Below are positions 26,923 through 40,979 of a DNA stretch of 64,000 bases, piece by piece. Each line of letters starts with the position of its first letter. The stretch's first letter is position 1. Origin of the DNA: Pempheris klunzingeri (taxonomy: Eukaryota > Chordata > Actinopteri > Acropomatiformes > Pempheridae); NCBI RefSeq assembly GCF_042242105.1, contig NC_092035.1:2806083-2870082 (forward strand). The letters run 5' to 3'. The notes beneath the pieces are model-generated. The model was given only the letters and a program-made list of their open reading frames with translations. It did no database searches and was not told the DNA's origin. The translations under genes were made by a program, and so were the position numbers.

Positions 26923-29900
26923 TCATCTTATTGAGTCGTGGGATCTGTCGGTGCACAGCTTCTTGCTGCCGTGGCTCTCCTGGTCGGCCGGCCTGCTGTG
27001 CTTCCCTACAGAACCGTCTGGAACAAGAAGACAGTTACAGTGTGAGACTGGCACATGTGAGGACGTGGTGGTGGTGACGCGATGGGACTTACTGGCAAGG
27101 TGGGGAAACGCCGCCGAGCAGGCTGAGGGGCTCCTCTGCCACTGTGAAGGCAGAATAACTGTCAGACTGTGTTTTCCTCTACCGCACCGAGACATCAAAA
27201 CGCTGCTGAGTCAGCCAACATTTCATTATGTAACAGAATAAATTAACATATATCTCCCTCAACGGATCCTCACACTTATCACCTTAGTGAACTTTTTATC
27301 AAACTGATGAATTGTTTCTACTCACTATGAACTTGTTAATGTTCTTCAGACTGCTGAACCTCAGGTAGGAGATGTCTGGCTTCACCCTGTCCATGTCCTG
27401 GTCGGTGGTGTAGATGTGTGTGATCCCGGCTCCTCTGATCAGCGGAATACACTCGTCACACGGACACTTAGTTACAAAAAGCATGGTGGCCTCCTCCGGC
27501 TTGATGTCTCGGGTCCTGAAAGCATTAGGAGGAGCACCTATGTGAACGGCGTTCAGAGTTAGACGAGGCATCTGCATCATTATGTTCCACATGCTCTGAC
27601 CTGAAGGTGAGGGCGTTCTGCTCTGCGTGGACAATGTATCTGTATTTGCATCTCTGTCGGTCGCCCTGCTTGTTGTCCATCTGCGGGTACTCAGCGTACT
27701 GTGACCCCGCTGGGTAAGCGTTGTACCCGCATCCCACGAGGTACAGACACCCCGTTCCATCACTGCCAGCCTGCGACAAGGAATACAGCAAATACATCCA
27801 CGTGTTGGACATTACACAGAATTAATAGTACACAGTATAGTGTGCTTGTATGACGACCAAGACATTCATCATCATCATCATAGCATGGAAGCTGACTAGA
27901 GGGATTTGTCAAAAGCCATCACTGTATCCACCCACAGTGAAAGCATCAATGCATTAACACAATCACCCATAACCAGATTTACTTGAACCCATTTTGAGCG
28001 GAACAAAAACCTCCTTCCATATTGAGACCGACGTTATCAGCTTTGCCTGAATGAATGTAGCTCTGCAGATGAAACAGCCCGAATCAAAGCGGAAGAAAGA
28101 AAGGTGAGCTCACCGACTGTCCTTTGGCCCAGATAACGGCTCCCACGCCCACTTTAGGGTCCTCTGGAAGGAAAATGACAGCGTTAGAGGCTGCCGTCAA
28201 ACGACAAACTGATGAGAAATCGGCTTAAAACGACTTTGACTGCTTTAAGCCCGTCATTCAGGAAAATGTTAGGCGTGCATCTGTTGCATCAACCCTTTAA
28301 AGACTTGAGAGTAACTGCCTAGATGAGCCAGAGAGCTCCATAATTGAAATAGTTACATAATCCAAACTAAGCAGTGACCACCCACTTCTGGACAGACAGC
28401 GGAGCAGCTTCTCAAACACACTGGTTCAGCTCTGCTGTCACAAGGACTGATGCAGGAAATCTTTCCTGCCAACAGACATAACCCTGTTTAACAACTCACC
28501 TCTGGCTGGCAGAGAGCTCTCAGCACCCTCTGCCATTTAACATGAACATGTCACTACTGGACTTTAAACTTGCACTTTGGTTTTACTCTGCACATCACAT
28601 TTGGTTTGCACGTGCTGTTTATAGTGTATATTACAGTTTGGATTTTACCTGCAACATTTTGTACATTTTTATTTTGCTTATTTATTTGTTTGTGTTCATG
28701 GTGGTGGTCACTCTTACTTCTTTACTATTGTAACACCAGAATTTCCCCCTGGGGATCAATAAAGTACTTCTATCTATCTAAACTTGAACAGTCACATTCC
28801 AGTTAGTTTTGAAGCACATTATTACTTGTGCTAGTATTATTGCATTCTCCGTTTGATATACTGGATATGAAAAGCATTCTGTGACAACTAGTAGAAGCCG
28901 GTCAGACCTGTTCTGTAGGACAGCAGCCTGGCTTGGATGATGCAGTGGAGAGCCACTTCCTGGGACTGTGAGGGATTAGCTAGCGAAGGGTCAGGGCTCG
29001 ACCGCTGTTCTCTGGGTCACCAGAACGACACAGTGAACAACAAATAACAACTGTGGGCAACAGTTTTCCCAAAAAAAAAAAGAATTAGGAGGTGTGAGTC
29101 TGACCTGTAGAAGCCGTAGCGTTGCTGCGGCACCCCCGCAGCCACAGCAGCCAGAACCTCCACGAGCTCCCTCATGTTGTTTCTCAGGCTGGAGAAGTGC
29201 GGCTCCATGCAGAAGTTCTCCAGGCCCATTTGGGTCAAAACGCTCCTGTGCTGCCGAGACGTCTCAACCAGGAAATGTCTGGAGAAATCCTTCAGGAGTC
29301 TTGTCCACTGTCTGGAAAGCAGGACGCATTTCTCCTACTTCAGTGCAACACAGCTCTGACAAACATGTTGTTGTGCTCATATAGATCCTCTAATTACTAA
29401 CGTACGCTCACAGGAATAAGATTTACAGGCTAGTGGCTTGTTCTTTTGAATTCTGCCTCACATGCAGAAATATGGGTAAGTCAAGAAAATTGTCCAAAAA
29501 GCTCAGAGAGGAGCTTACTGCCCTGCACAGACACTGAATGTTCCTAGAGGTGCTGTTGGAAACAAAGTTCACAAGTTCAAAGCTAAAGAACACTGGCTAC
29601 ACTTCCTGGATGTGGCAGAAAGAGGAAACTATCAACAGCTGCCAGCAGATTCCTGACGAGGCAGGTGAACAAAAGACCTGCAGCAAGACTTGGTGGCAGC
29701 AGACACTGAGGTTTCAGCTCCCACAGTAAGCTGCATACTAAACAATGACAGCACTACTGACCCAAAAGCACAAGACAAGTCAGCTCCAATATGCTCAGAA
29801 CCATATAAATAAACCGCATAAGTTTTGGGATTCTGTTCTGTGGAGCGATGAAACTAAAGTGGAACTTTTCAGGTCAATGGATCAGCGGTATGTCTGGAGG

Positions 29901-31213
29901 AGGGAGAATGAGGCAGAACTCTGTGGTGCTCTGGTGGGGCTGCTTTGAAATTTTGCCAACACACCTTGTTTTTGCAGTGGAGGTTGGCTAATTCTGGGTG
30001 CAGCTGCAGGCCTGTAGTGCAGGTAGGGTGGAATACCTGTTGAACAGCTCATCTATGTTCAGCCCTGGTTCGTCGTCAGTCACCCTCTCCATGAAATCGC
30101 AGCCTCTGGACGTCTCGTTGACAAACTGCGCCAGGCCGGGCGCCAGCGGCTGCAGCAGCACGCAGATGGGGGGGCGACTGTTGGACTTCAGCTTCTCTGT
30201 TGCCACGGCGTCCAGCGCGGCCTCCTCAGGTGGACTGTGGCAGTGTGAGCTGGAATGGTTTGCAGAGGGGCACCTCAGCATGCTGACCTCAGGGTCTCCG
30301 GGCCAGAAGGAGATCTGACTGACTCCAGCTGGAGAGGAGCAAACAGCACCATCAGGATTTCTTTCTTTCTTTCTTTCTAATCTATTGTTGCTCTTCCTTT
30401 TTTCCTTTCTCTCACCGTTGATGATCATCTTGAGGCAGGTAGCGCAGGGTCTCCTGGAGAAGTACAACTGACAGTCAGCCAGGCTGGCGCCGTGCTGGAT
30501 GATGGCCACCTGTCCCGCGTGGAGCTCAGGTCCTGAACAGTGGAGCCCCACCACCTTACTGTTCTGCACCACCACCAGACCCACCGCACGGATCTGGAAC
30601 ACAAAGACTGCTGGTAAATATGTAGAGCTGGAGATTTGACCCACAACTTGGCGTCATTCTGAATGTGTGAGCACCAACCTCATCGTGGGCGTCCTCTTCA
30701 GGTTGCTCCTGCGGGAACAGCTCCATCCATAAACTCAATAAGGTGAACAGGTTTACCTTAGATAACCTGGGGCCATGACCTGAGGGGAGGCAAAAAACAG
30801 GAAAACAAGTGAATGCTTTATTGCACAGGTGCTGCAGGAAAAGCAGGTTCTATAGCGTTTATCTTATTATTATTAATAAATCTAAATCCTGACATTTTGC
30901 TGTTATCATGCATATTGCACATACATGTCAGTTCTTTAAAAAGGGTATATGATGTTATGGCTATAATGGATTTCCAGGATTTATTTCCTTGTTAACATAT
31001 TTATGCTGATTATACAAAAACAATAAAATAGTGGCTGCGACATCAAGTTGCATCTCTTTCACTAATCAGCTGTGTTATAACATGACCATTACAGCATGAA
31101 CTCTGCGGCTCACCTTGTGCTCTGCTGTCAGTCTGGGTGCTGCTGTCCCTCCTGTCTAGACCTGGACCGGCCTGGCCCGGATCGCCTCGGTTCCTTATCT
31201 CGCTTCCTTCCAT
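26923..31213 (-). CDS. cdadc1: Cytidine and dCMP deaminase domain-containing protein 1
   Basis: This zinc-dependent nucleotide deaminase family member has two deaminase folds in tandem. Exons in coding order are 31213-31114, 30779-30679, 30593-30416, 30328-30037, 29311-29105, 28996-28908, 28163-28114, 27770-27601, 27515-27326, 27141-27093 and 27017-26923. They join in phase to 506 residues, against about 514 in human. The second domain has a full zinc site: HAEQNALTFR (His387, Glu389) and TKCPCDEC (Cys415, Cys418). The first domain has HAG at 92-94 where the catalytic HAE would be, but keeps a PCATC motif, so it looks catalytically dead; the human protein shows the same. LSKVNLFTLLSLWMELFP near the N-terminus is a family signature. 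The acceptor at 28996 is not certain: the in-phase choice has a weak pyrimidine tract. The gene lies tail-to-tail with cab39l, as in human. Introns carry a Tc1 relic and a LINE tail. Confidence 0.93.
28500..28790 (+). repeat. LINE/SINE-type 3' tail in cdadc1 intron
   Basis: The sequence from the CTGGCAGAGAGCTCTCAGC motif to GGATCAATAAAGTA plus a short (TCTA)n tail is the 3' end typical of fish L2/Rex1-type elements. Close relatives recur at 52490-52700, 56040-56250 (inverted) and 57360-57660. Confidence 0.65.
29470..29970 (+). mobile_element. Degenerate Tc1/mariner transposase remnant
   Basis: Translation gives MGKSRKLSKKLREEL near the start. Further on come KFWDSVLWSDETKVELF and RYVWRRENEAE, the central DDE-region signature of Tc1-like transposases. 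Stops and deletions break the frame, the catalytic core is incomplete, and I could not delimit terminal repeats. It sits in a cdadc1 intron, opposite to the gene. Confidence 0.8.
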
Positions 31214-31700
31214 TCAATCCAGTCGTTTACGATGTTTGCTCTCGCCCTGGCTTCCGATAAGACAGGAGGAGACAGCAAGACGAGGACAGTTAAAGCAGAA
31301 TTATCACTGACCTGCTACATGTCAAGTTAGACAGACGGACAAATTGTTTCCGGTCAGCGCTTTCAAAATAATAGCATCACGGGGACGCATTTGTTTGTTT
31401 TTGTATAAGAAACATATATAAGACTGCACTTACACTTCCTTAAAGTTGTATTTTCCGTGTTTGGGTTATTCTATACTGTGAAATGTTGTTTATGTCCTGC
31501 ACTTGTAAAGTTAATATCTTATTTCATAGGGGAACTGGCATTTGTCTCTTCTAGCGCGGCTAACAGTCGTTAGCATGACAAGTTTCGGGTTACTTCCGTA
31601 ATAATCTCTGACGTAATCGATTAGGGACAGGGGTTTCACGTGTTGTGTCGCAATATAGTGACGTCACACTGCTGTTATCGTCATGCAACTGCTGCTTTTA
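31214..31700 (-). promoter_or_regulatory. Probable cdadc1 promoter and 5' UTR
   Basis: This is the sequence upstream of the cdadc1 start codon (31213-31211). It contains ACTTCCG ETS-type motifs and TGACGTAA/TGACGTCA CRE-like motifs around 31600-31665 and no TATA box near the start. The assignment is inferred from position. Confidence 0.35.
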
Positions 31701-32690
31701 TTAAAGAATCAGCAGCTTTGGGAAAAAATACTCATTATAAGTAGAAATACTAAGAAAACTAATGAACAAACATTTATGTGCAAAGCAGAAATAACAAAGT
31801 TCGAAGATGTTCATTTCCCATTACTAAATATAGGCCTAACAATTAAAGTAAAATAACATTTTAGCCATGTTACAGTAAAAAAAAGTCATACAAATCTCAT
31901 TAACCTATTACTGACCAACCCAAAGTCGACTATTATGCCATTACTTGAATTTAAAGCTAAAAAGCTTCACAAAGTGTGATGAAATATATAGTTATCTTAA
32001 TACAGTGAGCAAAACAATCTCACTTTTATCACTTAACTGTTATATAAAGAGGAAAACTCAAACCAAATTGAAATAATTCCTCTAATTCTGAAATAATAGA
32101 AACATAACAGGGGAAATAGAAACTAATCTCATCAGTTTCAATTCCAGCTGGCTCGGTCAGTAACACACTTACAGTAACATTTTACTAGGACATGCAGTGA
32201 TACAGCAGAAAGTGTTCTCTAAGAGTTCATACTGCTGCTACATCTGCCCTCATAACATAAGATGACTGTGGTCACTAACTAGCATGCAGATGTCTTCAGG
32301 CTGGGACTCTTATTAATCATGACAAGTTTGGAACAGATTGGATAATGTACACTGAAGTGTCGCCACAGTGACAGTGTTTGATGAAACTTCATAAAACAAA
32401 CAGCTTCATAAGTGAGCATCATCCATATCCTGGGAATGTTTGGACCAAATTTGAGGTGGCTGTGGCTAGAGATTGTGCTGAGAGAGAGAGAGAGAGGTCT
32501 GAGAATAAAACATGCACTTCCTCCCTCCTCTATGTGCATTTCCTCATAGCCGGACAGTCATCAGACAGTATACATGTGGTGAAGATAGGACCTTGTAGGG
32601 TGGAGTTACTGCACTTTTAATACTCACTCGACCGAAATTTGCTGACATTTGCTGAAAACTCACAGTTTTCACTACGGACCAACACGGTTC
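31701..32690. other. AT-rich intergenic sequence
   Basis: I see no gene here. A short GA run lies near 32480. This is the boundary between the single-copy gene region and the duplicated block. Confidence 0.5.
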
Positions 32691-32891
32691 AAAATCACCA
32701 ATTTAAACCAGTCACTCCTGGCAGGGGTATTAAAGACTGAACACTAGTTAGCAAGCAAAGAGGTTGAAATGGGCAACTAAAAGTGTCTGACATAGTGAAA
32801 TAATGAAACGGTTCAAAGTGATGGATCAACAGTCTGAAGTCATTTACCTGTGGATTTAATCTAACTGTGTCATTTCTTTTCAAACTGCCAG

Positions 32892-32987
32892 ATTTCTCCA
32901 CAGAGCCGTGGCTCAGGGCAGACGGGCTCTGGCTCATGAAAACTGGCCAGATGAGGCTCCCTGGACAGAAAAGAGCACGACGGGCAG
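32892..32987 (+). pseudogene. nfkbiz-like ankyrin exon, copy 1
   Basis: A splice acceptor (CCAG) and donor (GCAG/GTACAC) bound a 96-base exon. In one frame it reads FLHRAVAQGRRALAH, matching the first ankyrin repeat of NF-kappa-B inhibitor zeta. In another frame it ends GSLDRKEHDGQ, matching the next residues of the same repeat, so the exon carries a frameshifting deletion. No other nfkbiz exon is adjacent. The same exon recurs at 40605, 50888 (inverted), 57855 and 62255. Confidence 0.7.
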
Positions 32988-33419
32988 GTACACACACTTC
33001 ACACTGTTTTTATTTATCCCACATGATCAGTGCTAACACACATCACTGAATGACTCGTGAAAAGTAAAGATATATAAAGAAATAATAAATGAAAAGACAA
33101 ACCAGTGAAAAAGAGAAAAGGAGTGGAGGAACAGTGATAAACAGTTCCTCCTACAGGACACAAGAGGGCGCTGTTCCTCACAAAAGCTGAACACCTGAAC
33201 CCAAACTTCTACCTGGAATGAACTCCCTGAAAATGTTTGATTATTTTTTTGTGAACGATTAACACCCGTAGTTACTGGATCTATAGAGTTATTGCAGTTA
33301 TTACACTGTAAACATGTTTAGAACTACAAATGAACTTTCTTCTGTTGATTCTTGGTTTGTTTGTTTTTTATTTTGCCATTGAAATAGGCCATCACTTCTC
33401 AGAATAACTTCATGACTTA

Positions 33420-35550
33420 AATGCTGTGTCTAGACCCACATTACGTAAATCAATGTTGTCCTGTATTATTAAATGTTAGAATATCAAATTTGATCAAAAG
33501 ACTGCACCGACTTGGACTGAACCAGCCGATCCAAGGAGAGGATGTACAGACTGTTCATAAGCACTGCTCATCTGACGTGGAGTTTTTAATGCTGAAGTGC
33601 CGTCCCTACTATCTACCAAGGGAGATCACATCTGTGCTTCTGGCTGCTGGCCAACGCTGCAGCGGCGCTCAGTAAGCTCCAGGGGGTCATCAGCACACTG
33701 TTTTTGTTGTCGCTGGCGACTTGAATCAGTGCAACCTACGGACTGTATTTCCCAAATACCACCAGCATGTTGACATTCCCACCCGTGACAAGAACACACT
33801 GGATCATGTATACACCAACATTAAGGGTGCATACAGGGCAGACCACATCTCCCTGTTCCTGTATCCAGCATACAGACAAAGACTCAAGCTATCAAACCCA
33901 GTCACCACACAGGTTAAACTCTGGACACCAGAGACTAGGGACAGATTACAGGACTGTTTTGCCACTACAGACTGGGATGTCTTCAAAGCTGCAGCCACTC
34001 TGGAGGACTCTTCTGTCAGCATACAGGAGTATGTTGACTATGTGACTGGGTACATCAGCACTTGTGTGGATAACATCGTACCCACCATACAGGTCAAGAA
34101 GTTTCCCAACCAGAAACCCTGGATAAACAGTCACGTGCGTCACATGCTACGTGCTCGCTCTGCCGCATTCACATCTGGCAACAAGACCGAGTACAAAGCT
34201 GCGAAGGACACACTGGACCCCCTACAGTGTGCCTACCGGCCCAACAGGTCCACTTCAGACGCCATTGCTGCAGTCCTGCACACCTCCCTCTCACACCTGG
34301 AGAATAAAGACTCCTACATCAGGATGCTCTTTATCAACTACAGCTCTGCGTTCAACACGGTCATCCCCCACAAGCTCACCCACAAACTGTTCTCACTCGG
34401 ACTGCACCCCCCCTCTGTGACTGGCTCCTGGACTTTCTGACTGGCAGGCCTCAGTCTGTCAGGATAGGAAACAGGACTTCAGCCAGTATCATCACCAACA
34501 TCGGCACACCTCAGGGGTGTGTCCTCAGCCCCATCCTCTACACCCTGTTCACCCACGACGGTGTTGCCTCCCACAAGGACAACACCATCCTGAAGTTTGC
34601 AGATGACACCGCTGTGATAGGACGCATCACCGGTGGGGACGAAGCATCCTACAGGAGGGAGGTGGACTCTCTGGTGACATGGTGTGAGGACAACAACCTC
34701 ACCCTCAACAAGGACAAGACTAAGGAGATGATAGTGGACATGAGGAAGGAGAGGAGCCCTCATCGGCCACTGCTCGTCCGAGGTCAGGAAGTGGAGAGGG
34801 TGAGCAGCTTCAAATATCTGGGGGTCCACATCAACGAGGACCTCACCTGGACACTGAACACCACACAGCTGGTGAAGAAGGCCCAGCAGCGGCTGTATTT
34901 CCTGAGGAGGCTGAGGAGGTTTGGCATGTCGTCAAAAATCCCCACCAACTTCTACAGCTGCGTTGTTGAGTCCATCTTAACCGGCTGCATCACCGTGTGG
35001 TACAGCAGCACCACCATCATGGACCGTAAACGCCTGCAGAGAGTGGTGAAGACTGCGTCCAAGATCACCAGGACTCCCCTGCCCTCTCTGCAGAGCATCT
35101 ACAGACACAGAGTCCACCGGAGGGCTGCCTCCATCATCAAGGACCCCACCCACCCCCAACACAAACTGTTCACTCTCCTCCCCTCAGGCCGGAGGTACAG
35201 GAGTCTGAAATGCAGGACGTCCAGACTCAGAAACTCCTTCTTTCCCTCCGCCATCAGGCTCCTTAACAGCCAATAGGAGTCACAACTACCTCTAATCTGC
35301 ACATTCATCTGCACATTGACTGCACTTTATGATAAGTTGCACATTTTGTAAATATATTTATATGTCAAGCAATAGCAGTTTATTTAGCAATAGTAGTTTA
35401 TATTTATATGTTTTTATATTTTATTCTATCCTCTTCTCTTTTTTTTTACTCTTTGGCATTCAGTGTGGATGGCAAAGTAAGATTTTCATTGTACAGGGAA
35501 ACCCGTTTCTGCACTGTACACTTGACAATAAACGCTTTGAATCTTTGAAT
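33420..35550 (+). mobile_element. L2/Maui-type LINE, internally deleted and frameshifted
   Basis: An endonuclease piece (DVEFLMLKCRPYYLPREIT, NTLDHVYTN) is followed by the linker FPNQKPW. The sequence then jumps directly to the reverse transcriptase at DPLQCAYRPNRSTSDA, so the N-terminal RT fingers are missing. The RT goes on with [17 protein letters not shown], the catalytic FADDTA and [12 protein letters not shown], then ends [10 protein letters not shown] and [13 protein letters not shown]-run near 34409-34415 coincides with a frameshift between the two open halves (33721-34440 and about 34435-35276). The 3' end is ACAATAAACG with repeated TTTGAATC. The clade assignment is by recall. Confidence 0.85.
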
Positions 35551-35639
35551 CGTTATGTGGGGTGGAATAATTCAATATGGCCGACTTCCGGTTTGGTTCA
35601 GGTCATGTGACACAGGTGACGTAACTTAATTCAATATAA

Positions 35640-38580
<2,941 letters not shown>

Positions 38581-38619
38581 TTGAATTATTTCATTTTGTG
38601 TGTAATGAATCTATATACG

Positions 38620-40312
38620 GACCATCCCAGCACTCTGACACCCCCCCCCCCCACCTCCACCCCATGCCTCTCCATAACAGCTGACCAGGTGAGAAGTGAG
38701 CTGAGGAAGACCAAGGCGAGGAAGGCCGCAGGTCCTGATGGCATCAGCTCCAGACTGTTGAAGGACTGTGCAGACCAGCTCTGTCAGGTGCTCCTGCACA
38801 TCTTCAACCTGAGCCTGAGTCTGGAGAGGGTACCAGCTCTGTGGAAGACTTCCTGCGTGGTTCCGGTTCCAAAGACAACGCACCCCAGGGAGCCCCACCA
38901 CTTCAGACCTGTGGCCCTCACTTCTCACCTGATGAAGACCATGGAGAGGATCATCCTCAAAAACCTCCGCCCCCTGGTGAGCCCACATCTGGATCCACTG
39001 CAGTTTGCCTACCAACCGAGCACTGGAGTGGATGATGCAGTCATCTACCTGCTTCACAGATCCCTGACTCACCTGGAGAACACCGGCAGCACTGTGAGGG
39101 TCATGTTCTTTGACTTCTCCAGTGCATTCAACACCATCCAGCCGTCACTGCTCAGGGTGAAGCTGGAAAGAGCGGGAGTGGACTGTCACCTGGCTGCATG
39201 GACAACGGACTACCTCACCAACAGTACGTGAGGCTCCAGGAATGTGTGTCTGACATGGTGGTCTGCAGCACAGGGACCCCACAGGGGACAGTACTCTCCC
39301 CCTTCCTCTTCACCCTGTACACCTCGGACTTCAGTTACAACTCTGGGAGCTGTCACCTCCAGAAGTTCTCCGATGACACAGCCATCGTAGGTTGTGTGTC
39401 AGAGGGGGACGAACAGGAGTACCGGGAGGTCGTCTCCAACTTCGTTGACTGGTGTGAGCTAAACCATCTTCAGCTCAACACCAGCAAGACAAAGGAGATG
39501 GTGATTGACTTCCGCAGGAAGACATCCCAGACTGCACCGGTGAACATCCAGGGACTGGACATTGAGAGGGTGGAGACCCTCAAATACCTGGGTGTTCACC
39601 TCAACAACAAACTGGACTGGTCTCACAACACAGACGTCCTGTACAAGAAGGGCCAAAGTCGTCTCCACCTGCTGAGGAGACTGAGGTCCTTTGGAGTGTG
39701 CAGGACTCTGCTCAGGACTTTTTATGACTCTGTGGTGGCGTCTGCAGTCCTCTATGCAGTGGTCTGCTGGGGAGGAGGGAGCACAGAGAGGGACAGAAAG
39801 AGACTGAACAGGCTGGTCAGGAGGGCCACTTCTGTCCTGGACTGCTCCCTGGACTCCATAGAGGAGGTGGGTGAGAGGAGGACACTAAGAAAACTCAAGT
39901 CCATCATGGACAACCCCTCTCACCCCCTGCATGAGACTGTGGGGGCCCTCAGCAGCTCTTTCAGCAGCAGGCTGAGGCATCCACCCTGCAAGAAGGAACG
40001 CTACCGCAGGTCATTTCTCCCATCAGCCATCAGACTCTATAACAGCAGCATCACTGGCTGATGTTAATATACTGCCTACCATCCATGTCATTCCATTCCT
40101 GTCTACAGTGTAAATATCCTATGGTGTAAATATTTATTTCATTTCATCACAATTCATATATTTATATTTATATTTATATTTGCTATTTTTTGTCTTTTCT
40201 ATTGCTTTGTTTCTTTCACTGTCCCTGTTTATATTGTTGCTGCTGTAACAAGAAAATTTCCCCCTATGGGGGATCAAATAAAGAAGTCTAAGTCTAAGTC
40301 TAAGTCTATAGT
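38620..40312 (+). mobile_element. Rex1/L2-type LINE, 5'-truncated, with one frameshift
   Basis: The sequence opens near a C-run with the RT finger region VRSELRKTKARKAAGPDGIS. It continues FRPVALTSHLMKTMERI, FDFSSAFNTIQ, GTPQGTVLSPFLF, the catalytic FSDDTA, YLGVHLNNKLDWS and the C-terminal ERYRRSFLPSAIRLYN. A short deletion near 39220 shifts the frame between two open halves (to 39231 and from 39198). The 3' end has AATAAAG and (AAGTCT)n. The duplicated partner at 61930-61990 lacks the whole element, which fixes the insertion point. Confidence 0.88.
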
Positions 40313-40604
40313 ATATGAGTTTCAGTTTTTGAATTGAATTACAGAAATGAATGAACTTTTTCACGATATTCTAATTTTTTGAGATTCACCTGTATTAATG
40401 AACACAGTCACCAATTTAAACCAGTCACTCCTGGCAGGGGTTTTAAAGACTGAACACTAGTTAGCGAGCAAAGAGGTTGAAATGGGCAACTAAAAGTGTC
40501 TGACATAGTGAAATAATGAAACAGCTCAAAGTGATGGATCAACAGTCTGAAGTCATTTGCATGTGGATTTAATCTAACTGTGTCATTTCTTTTCAAACTG
40601 CCAG

Positions 40605-40700
40605 ATTTCTCCACAGAGCCGTGGCTCAGGGCAGACGGGCTCTGGCTCATCAAAACTGTCCAGATGAGGCTCCCTGGACAGAAAAGAGCACGACGGGCAG
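40605..40700 (+). pseudogene. nfkbiz-like ankyrin exon, copy 2
   Basis: Same 96-base exon, splice sites and internal frameshift as copy 1, with flanks matching 40410-40800 to 32695-33060 and 62080-62460. Confidence 0.7.
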
Positions 40701-40979
40701 GTACACACACTTCACACTGTTTTTATTTATCCCACATGATCAGTGCTAACACACATCACTGAATGACTCGTGAAAAGTAAAGATATATAAAGATATAATA
40801 AAGAAAATGTGGAATGAACTATCTGAAAATAATTGATTACATTTTTCTGTGAACGATTAACACCCGTAGTTACTGGATCTATACAGTTATTGCTAAACTT
40901 TCCTGCTTGTGTCGCTACGCTGCAACGTTTCTCAGGTCGAGGAAATGACCAGTGCTGCCGACTCCTCAGGAAGGAAAGT

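Noticed and set aside
32695..32997. Minus-strand open frame of 100 codons (MSQSPSALSHGS type) conserved at five places
   Set aside because: It is the antisense of the nfkbiz-like ankyrin exon and its flank. Its conservation follows from the segmental copies; it has no start context, splice support or family similarity.
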